A stretch of DNA of 64,000 bases from Kribbella soli. Lineage in GTDB: Bacteria > Actinomycetota > Actinomycetes > Propionibacteriales > Kribbellaceae. Shown in pieces: positions 43,325 to 51,618 of the stretch (within the stretch, counting starts at the first letter, position 1; every line of letters starts with the position of its first letter). The translations under genes were made by a program, and so were the position numbers. The DNA lies in contig NZ_SJJZ01000004.1 of the NCBI RefSeq assembly GCF_004331345.1, positions 434,001-498,000 of the forward strand. The letters run 5' to 3'. The notes below the pieces were generated by a model, which ran no database searches, had not been told where the DNA came from, and worked only from the letters and a program-made list of their open reading frames with translations.

Positions 43325-43531
43325 ATGTACGAGCCGATGAGCCGACGCCTAGTCATCTCGTTCGCCGTGATCGGCGTGGTCCTCGCCGTCGCAGGGCTGA
43401 TCGCCCGGCCGGTGAACATCACGGTCGCGGTCGTGTTCTTCCTGGCGGCTGTCTCGGTGCTGGGCCTGGCCGGCTACGGCGTCCTCGACCGGACGATCGG
43501 CGGCCGAAAGCGATCCCGCTCCGCCAACTGA
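43325..43531 (+). CDS. Small membrane protein
   Basis: 68 residues with two membrane segments (LVISFAVIGVVLAVAGLIA and ITVAVVFFLAAVSVLGLAG) and a basic tail (GGRKRSRSAN). Unknown function. ATG 43325 or GTG 43322; a TAGCAT element about 12 bases upstream suggests a very short leader. It lies between divergent operon C and a convergent racemase gene. Confidence 0.5.
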   Translation: MYEPMSRRLVISFAVIGVVLAVAGLIARPVNITVAVVFFLAAVSVLGLAGYGVLDRTIGGRKRSRSAN

Positions 43532-43571
43532 GCCGTCCGGTGTTGCCCGAGCCGTTCTGACCGGCGGCGGG

Positions 43572-44210
43572 CTACTTGAGCTGTTCGGCCAGGCGGCGGA
43601 TGCCGCGTTCGGGGCTGGTGAGGACCGGGACGGCGAGGTCGAGACCCTCGGCCGCTGATGCCATCGACGCCTGCGCGAGGACGACCACGTCGCCGGACGC
43701 CGCCTTGATGGCGTCTGCCACCAGCGAGTCGTGACGACCGCGATCTCCCGCGACGGCCGCCTCGAACGCACCCGGTACGACGACCTCGTCGATCTGGACG
43801 TCGCGACCCTGGAGCTCGGCCCGCTCGCGCAAGAGAGCGGCCGTCGGCCGCACGGTCGTGGGCAGCGTCGCGATGACACTGACGCGATCGCCAGCACGAA
43901 CAGCCTCGTCCGCCATCGCCTCGTCGACGCGGTACACCGGAACGCCCAGACGGTCAGCGAGCGGTCCGGCGTACTGCGAGATCGACGAGCAGGTGAACAT
44001 CAGCGCCTCCGCGCCGGCCGCGACCGCGGCATCACCGAGATCGGCGAGCCGTTGCGCGACCTGCTCGGCCGCGGCACCCCTGCCCAGGTCGGCGACGATC
44101 TTGTCGTCGAGCAGGTTCTGTACCTCGACGCCGGGCAGATGCTCGGCGGCGAGCGTCGCGAAGGTCGGGATGACCACGGCCCCGGTGTGCAGGAAGGCGA
44201 TACGTGTCAC
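43572..44210 (-). CDS. Aspartate/glutamate racemase superfamily protein
   Basis: 212 residues. Begins VTRIAFLHTGAVVIPTF, with the first catalytic Cys in MFTCSSIS (Cys74). The second catalytic position reads VVLAQASMAS, with no Cys, as in several decarboxylase or isomerase members of this superfamily. So a two-base racemase mechanism is unlikely. GTG 44210 has GAGGAG eight bases upstream and gives the expected N-terminus. Substrate unknown. A LacI-type palindrome and a -10 lie 90 bases upstream. Confidence 0.75.
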   Translation of the reverse strand: MTRIAFLHTGAVVIPTFATLAAEHLPGVEVQNLLDDKIVADLGRGAAAEQVAQRLADLGDAAVAAGAEALMFTCSSISQYAGPLADRLGVPVYRVDEAMADEAVRAGDRVSVIATLPTTVRPTAALLRERAELQGRDVQIDEVVVPGAFEAAVAGDRGRHDSLVADAIKAASGDVVVLAQASMASAAEGLDLAVPVLTSPERGIRRLAEQLK

Positions 44211-44551
44211 CCTGGCGCTCCTCACGATGCAATGCACTGCACGGCCAGCGACGTCGATGGCGCTTGTCGGCACCAAGGGTGACACGTTCCCGACGGATTA
44301 TGCAATCGTTTGCGCAGCGGCGAGGCCTCAGCCCTGTCAGCCTGCCAGGCGCACAACCGCCGGCCCAAGAGTCCGCCTCACAAACCCTCCAACCACCCGG
44401 GAAAGCCCTTTCAGGCAGGCTGACTCTAGGTTCGGATTCCGCCCGCCAACACCCCCTGCCGGTTCCGGAACTTCCCGTCACCGAGCAGACGTGATTTCGT
44501 GCGAGACACTTGTGCGGTACGGCGCTCGCGACAGCAAGGAGAGGGTGCGCG
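44211..44551. other. 341-bp divergent intergenic region
   Basis: Lies between the racemase-like gene (minus) and the next plus-strand gene. It contains TGCAATGCACTGCA (44228-44241), an imperfect palindrome near the racemase start. It also holds a LacI-type GCAATCGTTTGC at 44302-44313 beside a -10 (ATTATG, 44297-44302, CATAAT on the minus strand). I see no gene in it. The right half, about 44330-44530, shows no structure I can name. Confidence 0.5.
44297..44313 (-). promoter_or_regulatory. Candidate promoter -10 with LacI-type operator before the racemase-like gene
   Basis: GCAATCGTTTGC (44302-44313) is palindromic at 10 of 12 positions with a central CG, and abuts CATAAT on the minus strand. 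No regulator gene of this type is adjacent to the racemase gene. Confidence 0.4.
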
Positions 44552-45004
44552 ATGGACGGCAAGGCGAAACTGCGGGTCAAAGAGGCTCTGGTCGCGCATC
44601 TCGAGGCACACCTCCGCGCGACGGACGCCGCCGTCGGCCGTGAGGGCTCGGCGGCCAGACTCGACCCCGACTCCTCGTTCTCCGTCGACGACCAGTCGCA
44701 GTCCGACCAAGCCGGCGACCTGGGCGGGCTCTACGAGGACGTCGCGGAACGTCAGCACGGCACCGTGGCGCAGGCCGAGAGCATCGACTTCGCCCCGACC
44801 AGCGAGATCCGGCCGGGTGCGATCGTCGTACTCGACGACAACCACTACGTCGTCGGCGTGGTCAGCTCACCGTTCGAATGCGACGGCGTCACGTACGAAG
44901 GCATGACGACCGACGCGCCCCTCTACGCCGCCCTCAAGAACCTCCGCAGCGGCGACACCTTCACCTTCGCAGCCACAGAACACCGGATCGATTCGGTGTA
45001 CTGA
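44552..45004 (+). CDS. Hypothetical protein, weakly Gre-factor-like
   Basis: 150 residues. The N-terminal third is helical (KEALVAHLEAHLRATDAAV), followed by an acidic Ser/Gln-rich stretch. The second half (IRPGAIVVLDDNHYVVGVV, then TDAPLYAALKNLRSGDTFTF) resembles the GreA/GreB C-terminal domain in layout, but no acidic tip motif is clear. I would not assign an RNA polymerase role without a profile search. ATG 44552 follows AAGGAG. It is convergent with the next gene; the stops are three bases apart. Confidence 0.55.
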   Translation: MDGKAKLRVKEALVAHLEAHLRATDAAVGREGSAARLDPDSSFSVDDQSQSDQAGDLGGLYEDVAERQHGTVAQAESIDFAPTSEIRPGAIVVLDDNHYVVGVVSSPFECDGVTYEGMTTDAPLYAALKNLRSGDTFTFAATEHRIDSVY

Positions 45005-45007
45005 CGG

Positions 45008-45403
45008 TCAGCGGAGCTGCAGCGAGTACACGTGCAGCCCGTCGGCCTTCGCGTGCCGGCTGAGGTGCTGCAGGTCGGTCAGGAAGTCGACCAGATCGTC
45101 GTCTTCGAGCTCCGGAACCAACTCTGCCCACGGCGCAGCGAGGTCCTGGAACTCGTCCTGATCCCGCTCGGCGATCTCGTTGACCAACCGGTCCCCCAGC
45201 CTCGCGAGCCCCTCGACCCGAGTCTCCACCCAGCGGTGCTCGTCGTCCGGCAGTTCGTCCGCCGACTTCCCCCAGACCAGCTCGATCAACGCACGGAACG
45301 TGCCGCCACTGGCAGTGATCTCGCTCGACAGTTGCTCGTCTCCGCCGGATCGCTCCGGAGCACCGGCAGCGGCATCGTCCGAGGCCGTGAAGTAGGTCGC
45401 CAT
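45008..45403 (-). CDS. Hypothetical acidic protein
   Basis: 131 residues, strongly acidic, largely helical (GTFRALIELVWGKSADELPDDEHRWVETRVEGL). No membrane segment or recognised motif. ATG 45403 was chosen because the sequence before it is low-complexity. It lies 74 bases after the cupin gene on the same strand. Confidence 0.5.
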   Translation of the reverse strand: MATYFTASDDAAAGAPERSGGDEQLSSEITASGGTFRALIELVWGKSADELPDDEHRWVETRVEGLARLGDRLVNEIAERDQDEFQDLAAPWAELVPELEDDDLVDFLTDLQHLSRHAKADGLHVYSLQLR

Positions 45404-45477
45404 GCCGCCATCATCCTCACAATCCACCGCGGCGGGCCCTTCCTTGTCCCCGCCGACCACGAACTCTGTCCCCGCCC

Positions 45478-45807
45478 TCAATGCAGAGCAACCGACAACA
45501 GCAGAACAGACGCAGCCCGAGCGTGTACGTCGTGACGCTGCGGAGGCACCGCCACGAGATCTCCTGCCCGCAGCTCGACCTCGTCATCACCCGCCCGAAG
45601 CACAACGTCCCCCTGCAGGCACATCAGCGAGGCGTCTCCAGGGCTCTGATGCTCACCAAGAGTCTGCCCTGCATCCAGCGCGATCAACGTCTGCCGCAAC
45701 CGAGCCCCGGCCCGGCTGTACACCGTCGTCGCACTACGCCCGCTGTCACTCCGCCCAGCCAGCTCCAGGTGGACAGCCGCCAACTCCTCGACCCGCAAGA
45801 CCTCCAT
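45478..45807 (-). CDS. Small cupin-domain protein
   Basis: 109 residues, single cupin domain. TLIALDAGQTLGEHQSPGDA is cupin motif 1 with one His, and LRAGDLVAVPPQRHDVHAR is motif 2 with His residues. These usually bind a metal. The role is unknown; such single-domain cupins bind small molecules or act on sugars. Start ATG 45807. It lies 87 bases after the SnoaL-like gene on the same strand and may be on the same transcript. Confidence 0.7.
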   Translation of the reverse strand: MEVLRVEELAAVHLELAGRSDSGRSATTVYSRAGARLRQTLIALDAGQTLGEHQSPGDASLMCLQGDVVLRAGDDEVELRAGDLVAVPPQRHDVHARAASVLLLSVALH

Positions 45808-45894
45808 CAGCCGATACTCGCACCGAGCCGACGAAGACTCCACCCCGGCCCCCACGACTGCGCCAGGGCGGTACGACTGCAGTCTGAGGTCCGG

Positions 45895-46362
45895 TCAGGG
45901 CGCGGGTGGTAGGAAACGGCGGCGGCCGAGGAAGGGGCCGATGCCGGAGCGCCACCATCGGAGCCAGGCGCGCGGGCGGCGGGCGAGAGCCGCGGCCGGT
46001 GGGACCGAGTCGAAGAAGGACTCACGGAACAGCAACCGTCCTTCCGGCGAGAGCTTGAGCAGATCGACGGCCTCCCAGCTCAGCGGCCGTCCACCCGCGG
46101 TCGCCACGAACCGGATGTGGACGAACACGTTTTCCTCAGCGCCGGCCCACCGCAGCACCTCGACCCGCAGATCGGGGAGCAGCGCCTGCGTCCGGGCGAA
46201 CTCCTCCCACCACAGCGCCGGCCCCACGCCGTCGCGCAACATCGGCTGCACGAACCGCACGGAATCATCGAGGAAACCGTCCCACGCATGCGGATCGGGT
46301 TTCTCCCAGGCGATCCGGAACTGCCGGACAACGTTTTCGTGAATTTCCGGCCAGTCCGTCAT
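45895..46362 (-). CDS. SnoaL/NTF2-like protein
   Basis: 155 residues. The pattern WDGFLDDSVRFVQPMLRDGVGP, then WWEEFARTQALLPDLRVEVL and VDLLKLSPEGRLLF fits the SnoaL-like NTF2 fold. This forms a cone-shaped pocket for small hydrophobic ligands. Last gene of the TetR-controlled hydrolase operon, overlapping the membrane protein gene by four bases. Possible isomerase or binding role; unproven. Confidence 0.75.
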   Translation of the reverse strand: MTDWPEIHENVVRQFRIAWEKPDPHAWDGFLDDSVRFVQPMLRDGVGPALWWEEFARTQALLPDLRVEVLRWAGAEENVFVHIRFVATAGGRPLSWEAVDLLKLSPEGRLLFRESFFDSVPPAAALARRPRAWLRWWRSGIGPFLGRRRFLPPAP

Positions 46363-46739
46363 GCGTCCTCCCGACTCGCGAAGGCAAGAAACCCGAGTAC
46401 GCCGGTCCCCACGACCAGTAGCACCGCCTCCCCGATCCCGACCACGAGCGAGCGCGCCTCCGCGAGATCGACGAGATGCGAGACCGCGTGCAGCCCGTTC
46501 CAGGTGGTGGCGACGACCAGCACCGGCGTACGCCAGGAAGTACGTCGTACGGCGAGCAGTAGCCCGGCCCCGATCGCGATCGAGGCCGCGCCGAAGTCGT
46601 GCACCAAGTGATCGTCCTGCGGACCGAAGTCGGCTAGCGCACGCGCGAACGATCCGCTGCCGACGGCAGCCCAGATACCGAGGACGGCGAAGAGCCCGCC
46701 GAAAGCAGCGATCGCCACCGACGCCAATCGGTGCCTCAT
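46359..46739 (-). CDS. Four-helix membrane protein
   Basis: 126 residues with four hydrophobic segments (ASVAIAAFGGLFAVLGIWAA; FGAASIAIGAGLLLAVRR; TPVLVVATTWNGLHAVSHLV; VVGIGEAVLLVVGTGVLGFL). Conserved-looking HDFGAASIAIG and NGLHAVSHL suggest a small DUF-type membrane protein seen beside hydrolases in actinobacteria. It overlaps both neighbours by four bases. Function unknown. Confidence 0.7.
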   Translation of the reverse strand: MRHRLASVAIAAFGGLFAVLGIWAAVGSGSFARALADFGPQDDHLVHDFGAASIAIGAGLLLAVRRTSWRTPVLVVATTWNGLHAVSHLVDLAEARSLVVGIGEAVLLVVGTGVLGFLAFASREDA

Positions 46740-47467
46740 GCAACTGTCCGCTCGGCTCTGCGGACCGAGCGCTCCATCCCGAGGCGCCACAACAACCCGG
46801 CTCGGGACGACTTCCGAAGCCGCCCCTCCTCCCGCATCACAGCAAGGAAGTGGTCGGCGAACCCATCCCGAGGCTCCTGCGCATGCACCTCGGCAACACT
46901 GCTCCGGGCGATCTCCAGCCGCCGCAACCCAGCCACGTCAAGGTGTGTACCCGCGTGCAGCAAATGCGCCTCGGCACCCCACGACAGCGGTACGGCGACG
47001 TTGAAATGCGCCGCGATCGCATCAGCCACATCGTCAGCGAGCGCGGCACCTCCACCCGCCTCGATCACGACACCACGCGCCACCGTCGCCCCATGCACCG
47101 CGAAGCAGGCAGCATCCGGACCGGGACGATGCGGGTCGGCAAGCGCGACATCGTGCAGCAGCGCAGCGACGTACAAGCGCTCGTCGTCGTACTCGAGCCG
47201 ATCGAGCTCGGCCAGCATGCACGCCCACAGCCAAGAGCGCATGCTGTGATGCAGCAAGGGCGCAGGCAGGACGGTCCGAGCGAAGTCAATGACGTGCTGC
47301 GCGACGGGCGTGCTCGGCGGAGTCCGATCGGCAGCGAGTACCGCTCCACCGCGACGCGGGAGCGCAAGCTCTCGAACGATCGCCTGCGCGACGAACCGCA
47401 CCTGATCCCGCAACCCCAGCGCGCCATTGGTCTCAGCCACCCAGACCGGCGAACCTATCGCTGCCAT
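46736..47467 (-). CDS. HD-domain phosphohydrolase-like protein
   Basis: 243 residues. The HD-domain metal ligands are HHSMRSWLWA (73-82) and the paired LLHDVALADPH (His105, Asp106), then a third His in FAVHGATVA. This layout resembles cyanamide hydratase-like HD proteins. It should bind one or two metals and hydrolyse a small substrate, not identified. It starts 13 bases inside the hydrolase gene and overlaps the next gene by four, so it is in a tightly coupled operon. Confidence 0.78.
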   Translation of the reverse strand: MAAIGSPVWVAETNGALGLRDQVRFVAQAIVRELALPRRGGAVLAADRTPPSTPVAQHVIDFARTVLPAPLLHHSMRSWLWACMLAELDRLEYDDERLYVAALLHDVALADPHRPGPDAACFAVHGATVARGVVIEAGGGAALADDVADAIAAHFNVAVPLSWGAEAHLLHAGTHLDVAGLRRLEIARSSVAEVHAQEPRDGFADHFLAVMREEGRLRKSSRAGLLWRLGMERSVRRAERTVA

Positions 47468-48321
47468 TGAGCCAACCCCTCCGCAACAAGCTCAGGCTGG
47501 TCTTCAGCGACGTACGTGAAGGAGTCCGGGATCACCTGAACACTCGTCCCGAGCCGCTCGGCGTACGCGCTAGCGTGCACCGGCGGGAACACGCGATCGT
47601 CCCCAGCCCAGAGCAAATCGACCGGCTTGCCAAACTGCTCGACGAGCGTAGCGGCGGCAGCCCGGCTGTACCGCTCGTCGACCGAGCCGATCGCCTTCCG
47701 ACCGTCGTACCGAATCGCCGCATCGTTCAGCACCGGATCGATGTAGCTGCGCATCGCGACCTCGTCGATCGGATACTTTGCCAGCCAGCCATACGTGTTC
47801 CGCCATCGCCAACTGCCCGGCCATCGCAGCACCTGATACAGCGCGCGGTACGTCAACGGATGCACCGCCGTCCGCTTGAGCAGCGGAAAACCGCCAGGCG
47901 TCGGCGGCCACGTGCAGTCCGGCGTTTCGCACGAGGACAGCACCAGCCGCCCGACACGCTCTGGGTACGCCGCCGCAGCGAGCTGACTGTAGGCGCCGCC
48001 CGAGTCGTTGCCGAACAGGATCACGTCCCACAGATCGAGCGCGGCCAAGAAGTCAGCGATCAACTCCGCGATCCTGGGCGGCGACAGATCGGCGTCCCGG
48101 TTCATCGGCACCAGATGAGACCCCAACGGCCAATCCGGCGTGATGCACCGGAACTGCCCCGACAACAGCGGCACGACCTTGCGCCACAGGTTGGCGTTCA
48201 CCAGATACCCGTGCACAAAGACGATCGGCGGACCGTTCCCGACTGCGTGATACTGCAGCGTCCCGGCGGGCAGCTCGACGTCGTACGCCGTACCCAACCG
48301 CTCATCGCGCGAGACCGTCAC
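47455..48321 (-). CDS. Alpha/beta hydrolase, haloalkane-dehalogenase-like
   Basis: 288 residues. Oxyanion motif HGY at 37-39 and nucleophile elbow FGNDSGG with Asp106 as nucleophile, as in haloalkane dehalogenases and epoxide hydrolases. The usual late His is not visible: the region reads PDSFTYVAEDQPEL. So it may be a non-catalytic relative or use another residue. ATG 48321 follows AGGAGGT. First gene of the four-gene operon, directly downstream of the 23-bp TetR-type palindrome. Confidence 0.8.
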   Translation of the reverse strand: MTVSRDERLGTAYDVELPAGTLQYHAVGNGPPIVFVHGYLVNANLWRKVVPLLSGQFRCITPDWPLGSHLVPMNRDADLSPPRIAELIADFLAALDLWDVILFGNDSGGAYSQLAAAAYPERVGRLVLSSCETPDCTWPPTPGGFPLLKRTAVHPLTYRALYQVLRWPGSWRWRNTYGWLAKYPIDEVAMRSYIDPVLNDAAIRYDGRKAIGSVDERYSRAAAATLVEQFGKPVDLLWAGDDRVFPPVHASAYAERLGTSVQVIPDSFTYVAEDQPELVAEGLAQWQR

Positions 48322-48335
48322 TACGCCGCGACCTC

Positions 48336-48358
48336 CTTCTTGTAATCATTGCAAGAAG
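48336..48358. promoter_or_regulatory. TetR-type operator before the hydrolase operon
   Basis: A 23-bp palindrome with arms CTTCTTG and CAAGAAG; only two symmetric pairs mismatch. The core TGTAATCATTGCA recurs (11 of 13) at the TetR start. Confidence 0.65.
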
Positions 48359-48396
48359 TGTCCGCACACTAGCACCGGCCGTTGCCTCCCGCAATA

Positions 48397-49014
48397 TCAG
48401 TCCTGCTCGACCAGGAGACCGTGGGCGAAGGCGTCCGTCGCCGCCCGGAGCAGGCGTTTCAGCTGCCTCGGGTTGCGCTGTAGGCGATCCTGCCGCCAGC
48501 CCAGGCTGATGATCCCGTTCCACGAGGACCACAGCACGGTCGCCAGCTCTTGAGCGTTGACCTTGCGGATCGTGCCGGCCTTGATACCGCGCTTGATCGC
48601 GTCGACCATCCGCCGGTTCTGCTCGTCCACCGAATCCGCGAACCGGTCCGCGAGCTCCTGCCCCGCGGCATAACTCCCCGGCTCCGCGGGGAACGCCAGC
48701 ATCCGGAAGTACTCCGGATTGGCCAGGTAGAACGCGAGATACTCGTCCGCCGCGGCGTACAACTGCTCGATCGGCCCACGCCCCTCGACGTACGCGAGAT
48801 CCATGAACTGCCGATCCACCACAACCGCCCGCTCCACCAAAGCGGCGTACAGGCCGGCCTTCGACCCGAAGTGGTTGTAGACCGACCCGACCGCGACACC
48901 AGCGGTGGCCGCGATCTCTTCGACCGTGACGTCGGCGACGGACCGAGCCGCGAACAGCTCCTCCGCCGCACTCAGCAACGCATCGATCGTCCGCTGGGCC
49001 CGTGGATCCACCAT
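48397..49014 (-). CDS. TetR family regulator of the hydrolase operon
   Basis: 205 residues. N-terminal helix-turn-helix IAATAGVAVGSVYNHFGSKAG (about residues 33-53), then a helical ligand domain with AFPAEPGSYAAGQELADRF. The gene precedes the hydrolase gene on the same strand. A matching operator core lies both over its own start (49017-49029) and before the hydrolase gene (48336-48358), so autoregulation plus operon control is likely. The ligand is unknown. Confidence 0.88.
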   Translation of the reverse strand: MVDPRAQRTIDALLSAAEELFAARSVADVTVEEIAATAGVAVGSVYNHFGSKAGLYAALVERAVVVDRQFMDLAYVEGRGPIEQLYAAADEYLAFYLANPEYFRMLAFPAEPGSYAAGQELADRFADSVDEQNRRMVDAIKRGIKAGTIRKVNAQELATVLWSSWNGIISLGWRQDRLQRNPRQLKRLLRAATDAFAHGLLVEQD

Positions 49015-49016
49015 CC

Positions 49017-49029
49017 TGCAACCATTACA
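49017..49029. promoter_or_regulatory. Second TetR operator core at the TetR start
   Basis: TGCAACCATTACA lies just upstream of the TetR ATG at 49014. The minus-strand equivalent of the hydrolase site is TGCAATGATTACA; 11 of 13 bases agree. Confidence 0.5.
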
Positions 49030-49049
49030 CAAAACGGCACTCGAGGAGG

Positions 49050-49730
49050 TCAGCGGTCCGGCAAGTTCAGCCGCTTCAGTCGCTCGTACGCCCCGACGAT
49101 GTGCTTGTCGATCCCGTCCTGCGCAGCTTGCGGATCCCCTAGAGCCAGCGCATCGCGCAGCTCCTTGTGCTCGCTGTAGCCGACCTCGAGGAAATCCGGA
49201 AAACTCGCGTTCCGGGCGCGCAGGAAGACGGTCACCTGCCCGCGGATGGACTCCCAGACGCGCTGCACCCGCGTGTGCTCGCAGTACGCGTAGATGATGT
49301 CGTGGAACTGAAGGTCCAGCCGGACGGCGTCTTCCGGATCGATCTTGGTGTCGACACTCTTCATCTGCTCCAGGACCGCGTCCATCTCGGCGAATCCCGC
49401 GTCCTGCATCCGGGTGCATGCGCGGCCGGCGGCCAGCCTCTCGATCGCGCCGCGGAGGGTGTGCACCTCCTCGACGTCGGTCCTGGTCAAGGTGCTGACA
49501 AAGGCCCCGCGGTGCCGCCGGAGCTCGACGTGCCCCTCTTCCTCGAGCCGGGACAGCGCCTGCCGGATCGGCCCACGGCTGACCTTGAGCGCGTCGGCCA
49601 GCTCGGTCTCCTTGAGATGCTGGCCCGGCTGGAACCGGCCGCCCGTGATCATTTCCCGGAGCACGTCGGTCACCAGATCACCGAGAGCGCGCTGCGACGG
49701 CAGCGGGGACACGACATCGTCGGGGATCAA
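49050..49730 (-). CDS. GntR family regulator, FCD type (operon D)
   Basis: 226 residues. Winged helix-turn-helix LREMITGGRFQPGQHLKETELADALKVSRGPIRQAL (about 25-60) followed by an FCD ligand domain. Metal-site residues include Asp in RLDLQFHDIIY and His in EHKELRDAL. A TTG at 49730 has GAGGAGG eight bases upstream, so I use it; a GTG three codons earlier overlaps that ribosome site. It is divergent from the GH39 gene, and repeated GTAAAC half-sites lie between them. It probably senses a sugar or sugar acid and controls operon D. Confidence 0.86.
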   Translation of the reverse strand: MIPDDVVSPLPSQRALGDLVTDVLREMITGGRFQPGQHLKETELADALKVSRGPIRQALSRLEEEGHVELRRHRGAFVSTLTRTDVEEVHTLRGAIERLAAGRACTRMQDAGFAEMDAVLEQMKSVDTKIDPEDAVRLDLQFHDIIYAYCEHTRVQRVWESIRGQVTVFLRARNASFPDFLEVGYSEHKELRDALALGDPQAAQDGIDKHIVGAYERLKRLNLPDR

Positions 49731-49812
49731 GCCGACCACCTCCTCAAGCCAGTTACCGCCCGTAATCCGGGGCAGGGACGACTCTAGCCCCTGTTCGGTC
49801 TCTCTGTAGATT

Positions 49813-49839
49813 GTAAACAGTTACTCATTGACAGTAAAC
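49813..49839. promoter_or_regulatory. Direct-repeat half-sites between GntR gene and operon D
   Basis: GTAAAC at 49813-49818 and again at 49834-49839, 21 bp apart (two helical turns), with ACAG next to each. This lies in the 164-bp region that separates the divergent GntR and GH39 genes. Confidence 0.4.
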
Positions 49840-49894
49840 GAAGTGCCGAGCAGACTCGGAACCTCCCCGGACGCAGAGAGAGGTCACGACGCCG

Positions 49895-51613
49895 ATGACC
49901 ACTGACACCGCGGTTCACACCGGACGCAGGGCGCTCGGCCCGTTCCCGCCCGCCGCTCCCCGGAATCCCGATGCGCCCCACGTCACCACGGCGACGATCG
50001 AGGTCGACGCCGCGGAGATCGAGGGTCCGCTGACGCGCATCTGGGAGAGCTTCGGGTACGACGAGTTCAACTGGACGTACACGCCCACCGGCAAGCGCCT
50101 GCTGCAGACCTTCGCCGACTTCTCCGGCGCCGGCTACTTCGTCCGGCCGCATTACATGTACTGCTCCGGCAGCGGATTCGGCATCCCGCACTGGAGCTCC
50201 GGCAACGTCTACCACGAAGATGCCGACGGCAATCCGTACTACGACTTCACGATCCTGGACCAGGCGTACGACGCGATCGTCGGCGCCGGACACCACCTAC
50301 TGGTGGAGCTCGGCTTCACCCCGCGCGACCTGCTGCCACCCGAGGCCGCCGAGCTGACCGTCGTACCGAGCCCGACTGCCTACACCAACTACGAAGCGGG
50401 CGCTTGGGGGTATCCGCCGAAGGACTACGCCAAGTGGGCGGGCCTGATCAGCGCTACGGTTCAGCACTGCATCGATCGCTACGGCGAGGACGAGGTAAAG
50501 ACCTGGCTCTGGGAGCTGTGGAACGAGCCGGACATCGACTACTGGCGCGGCACTCTCGATCAGTACAACGAGCTCTACACCGCAACAGTGCAAGCAGTCC
50601 GCGCCGTGCTGCCCGAGGCCAAGGTCGGCGGACCAGCTGTCACCAGCGGCGGACTGAACTTTCTGCAGGGCTTCCTGGACTACACGTCGAGCCGCAACGA
50701 GCCGCTGGACTTCATCTCGTACCACACCAAAGGCTGCCACTTCCCGACCCGCGACTACCGGCCGTTCGCCGAGCCGGCGGCCGAGCAGCTCAGCCCGTCG
50801 TCGACAAAGATGCTGTACGACCTGCGCGAGTTCAACCGGCTGATCGGTTCGTACGACGCGTACGCCGAGCTGCCGGTGATCGTCGACGAGTGCGACGCAG
50901 CGGTGCCGGCGCACTTCGGACGCTACGACAACCGCAACTACAGCTTCCAGAACACCGAGTACTACCCGGTCTTCCAGGCGAAGCTGATGAAGAAGATCCT
51001 CGACCTGAACGCGACTGAGCCGGCGCAGGTCGCCTACGCCACCTCGTGGAGCTTCTACTTCGAGGCCGAACGCTACTTCGAAGGCACCCGGTCCTTCCTC
51101 ACCGCGGGTGGCGTCGAAAAGCCGTTCCTCAACGCCTATCGGATGCTGTCGCTGCTCGGCCCGAACCGCCTCAGCACGACCTCCGACGCGGCCTGGCAGG
51201 TCGGCGAGCTCGAAGGCACCGACGGCAGCAGCATGCCCGAGGAAGTCGACGCCCTCTCTTCGCGCTCGGACGACGGAAGCGTCGCCGTCCTGATCTGGCG
51301 ACACATCGACGATCAGTACCAGACCAGCCAGGATCTGACCCCAGTGACCGTGACCGTCCGCAACCTGCCGGCCGGGTCGTACCGATTGCGGCATCTGCGC
51401 ATCGACGCCGACCACAGCAATGCCTTCACCGTCTGGCAGCAGCTCGGCTCACCGCAGGACCCGACCGCCGACCAACTGGCCACGATCAAGAGCCGGCAGG
51501 GTCTCGAGGAGTTCGAAGCGGAACGCAGCCTCACGGCGGACGGCGACGTCTCGCTCGAGGTCTCACTTCCGTTGCCGTCGGCATCGTTGCTGATCCTCGA
51601 ACCGAGCAGCTGA
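49895..51613 (+). CDS. Glycoside hydrolase family 39, beta-xylosidase-like (operon D)
   Basis: 572 residues. Acid/base motif WELWNEPD with Glu211 and nucleophile region LPVIVDECDA with Glu332, about 120 residues apart as in GH39. A C-terminal beta domain follows (VTVTVRNLPAGSYRLRHLRI). No signal peptide, so it should cleave imported xylo-oligosaccharides or related glycosides inside the cell. First gene of operon D, divergent from the GntR gene, five bases before the aldo-keto reductase gene. Alpha-iduronidase-type specificity is a family alternative. Confidence 0.88.
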   Translation: MTTDTAVHTGRRALGPFPPAAPRNPDAPHVTTATIEVDAAEIEGPLTRIWESFGYDEFNWTYTPTGKRLLQTFADFSGAGYFVRPHYMYCSGSGFGIPHWSSGNVYHEDADGNPYYDFTILDQAYDAIVGAGHHLLVELGFTPRDLLPPEAAELTVVPSPTAYTNYEAGAWGYPPKDYAKWAGLISATVQHCIDRYGEDEVKTWLWELWNEPDIDYWRGTLDQYNELYTATVQAVRAVLPEAKVGGPAVTSGGLNFLQGFLDYTSSRNEPLDFISYHTKGCHFPTRDYRPFAEPAAEQLSPSSTKMLYDLREFNRLIGSYDAYAELPVIVDECDAAVPAHFGRYDNRNYSFQNTEYYPVFQAKLMKKILDLNATEPAQVAYATSWSFYFEAERYFEGTRSFLTAGGVEKPFLNAYRMLSLLGPNRLSTTSDAAWQVGELEGTDGSSMPEEVDALSSRSDDGSVAVLIWRHIDDQYQTSQDLTPVTVTVRNLPAGSYRLRHLRIDADHSNAFTVWQQLGSPQDPTADQLATIKSRQGLEEFEAERSLTADGDVSLEVSLPLPSASLLILEPSS

Positions 51614-51618
51614 TCGCG

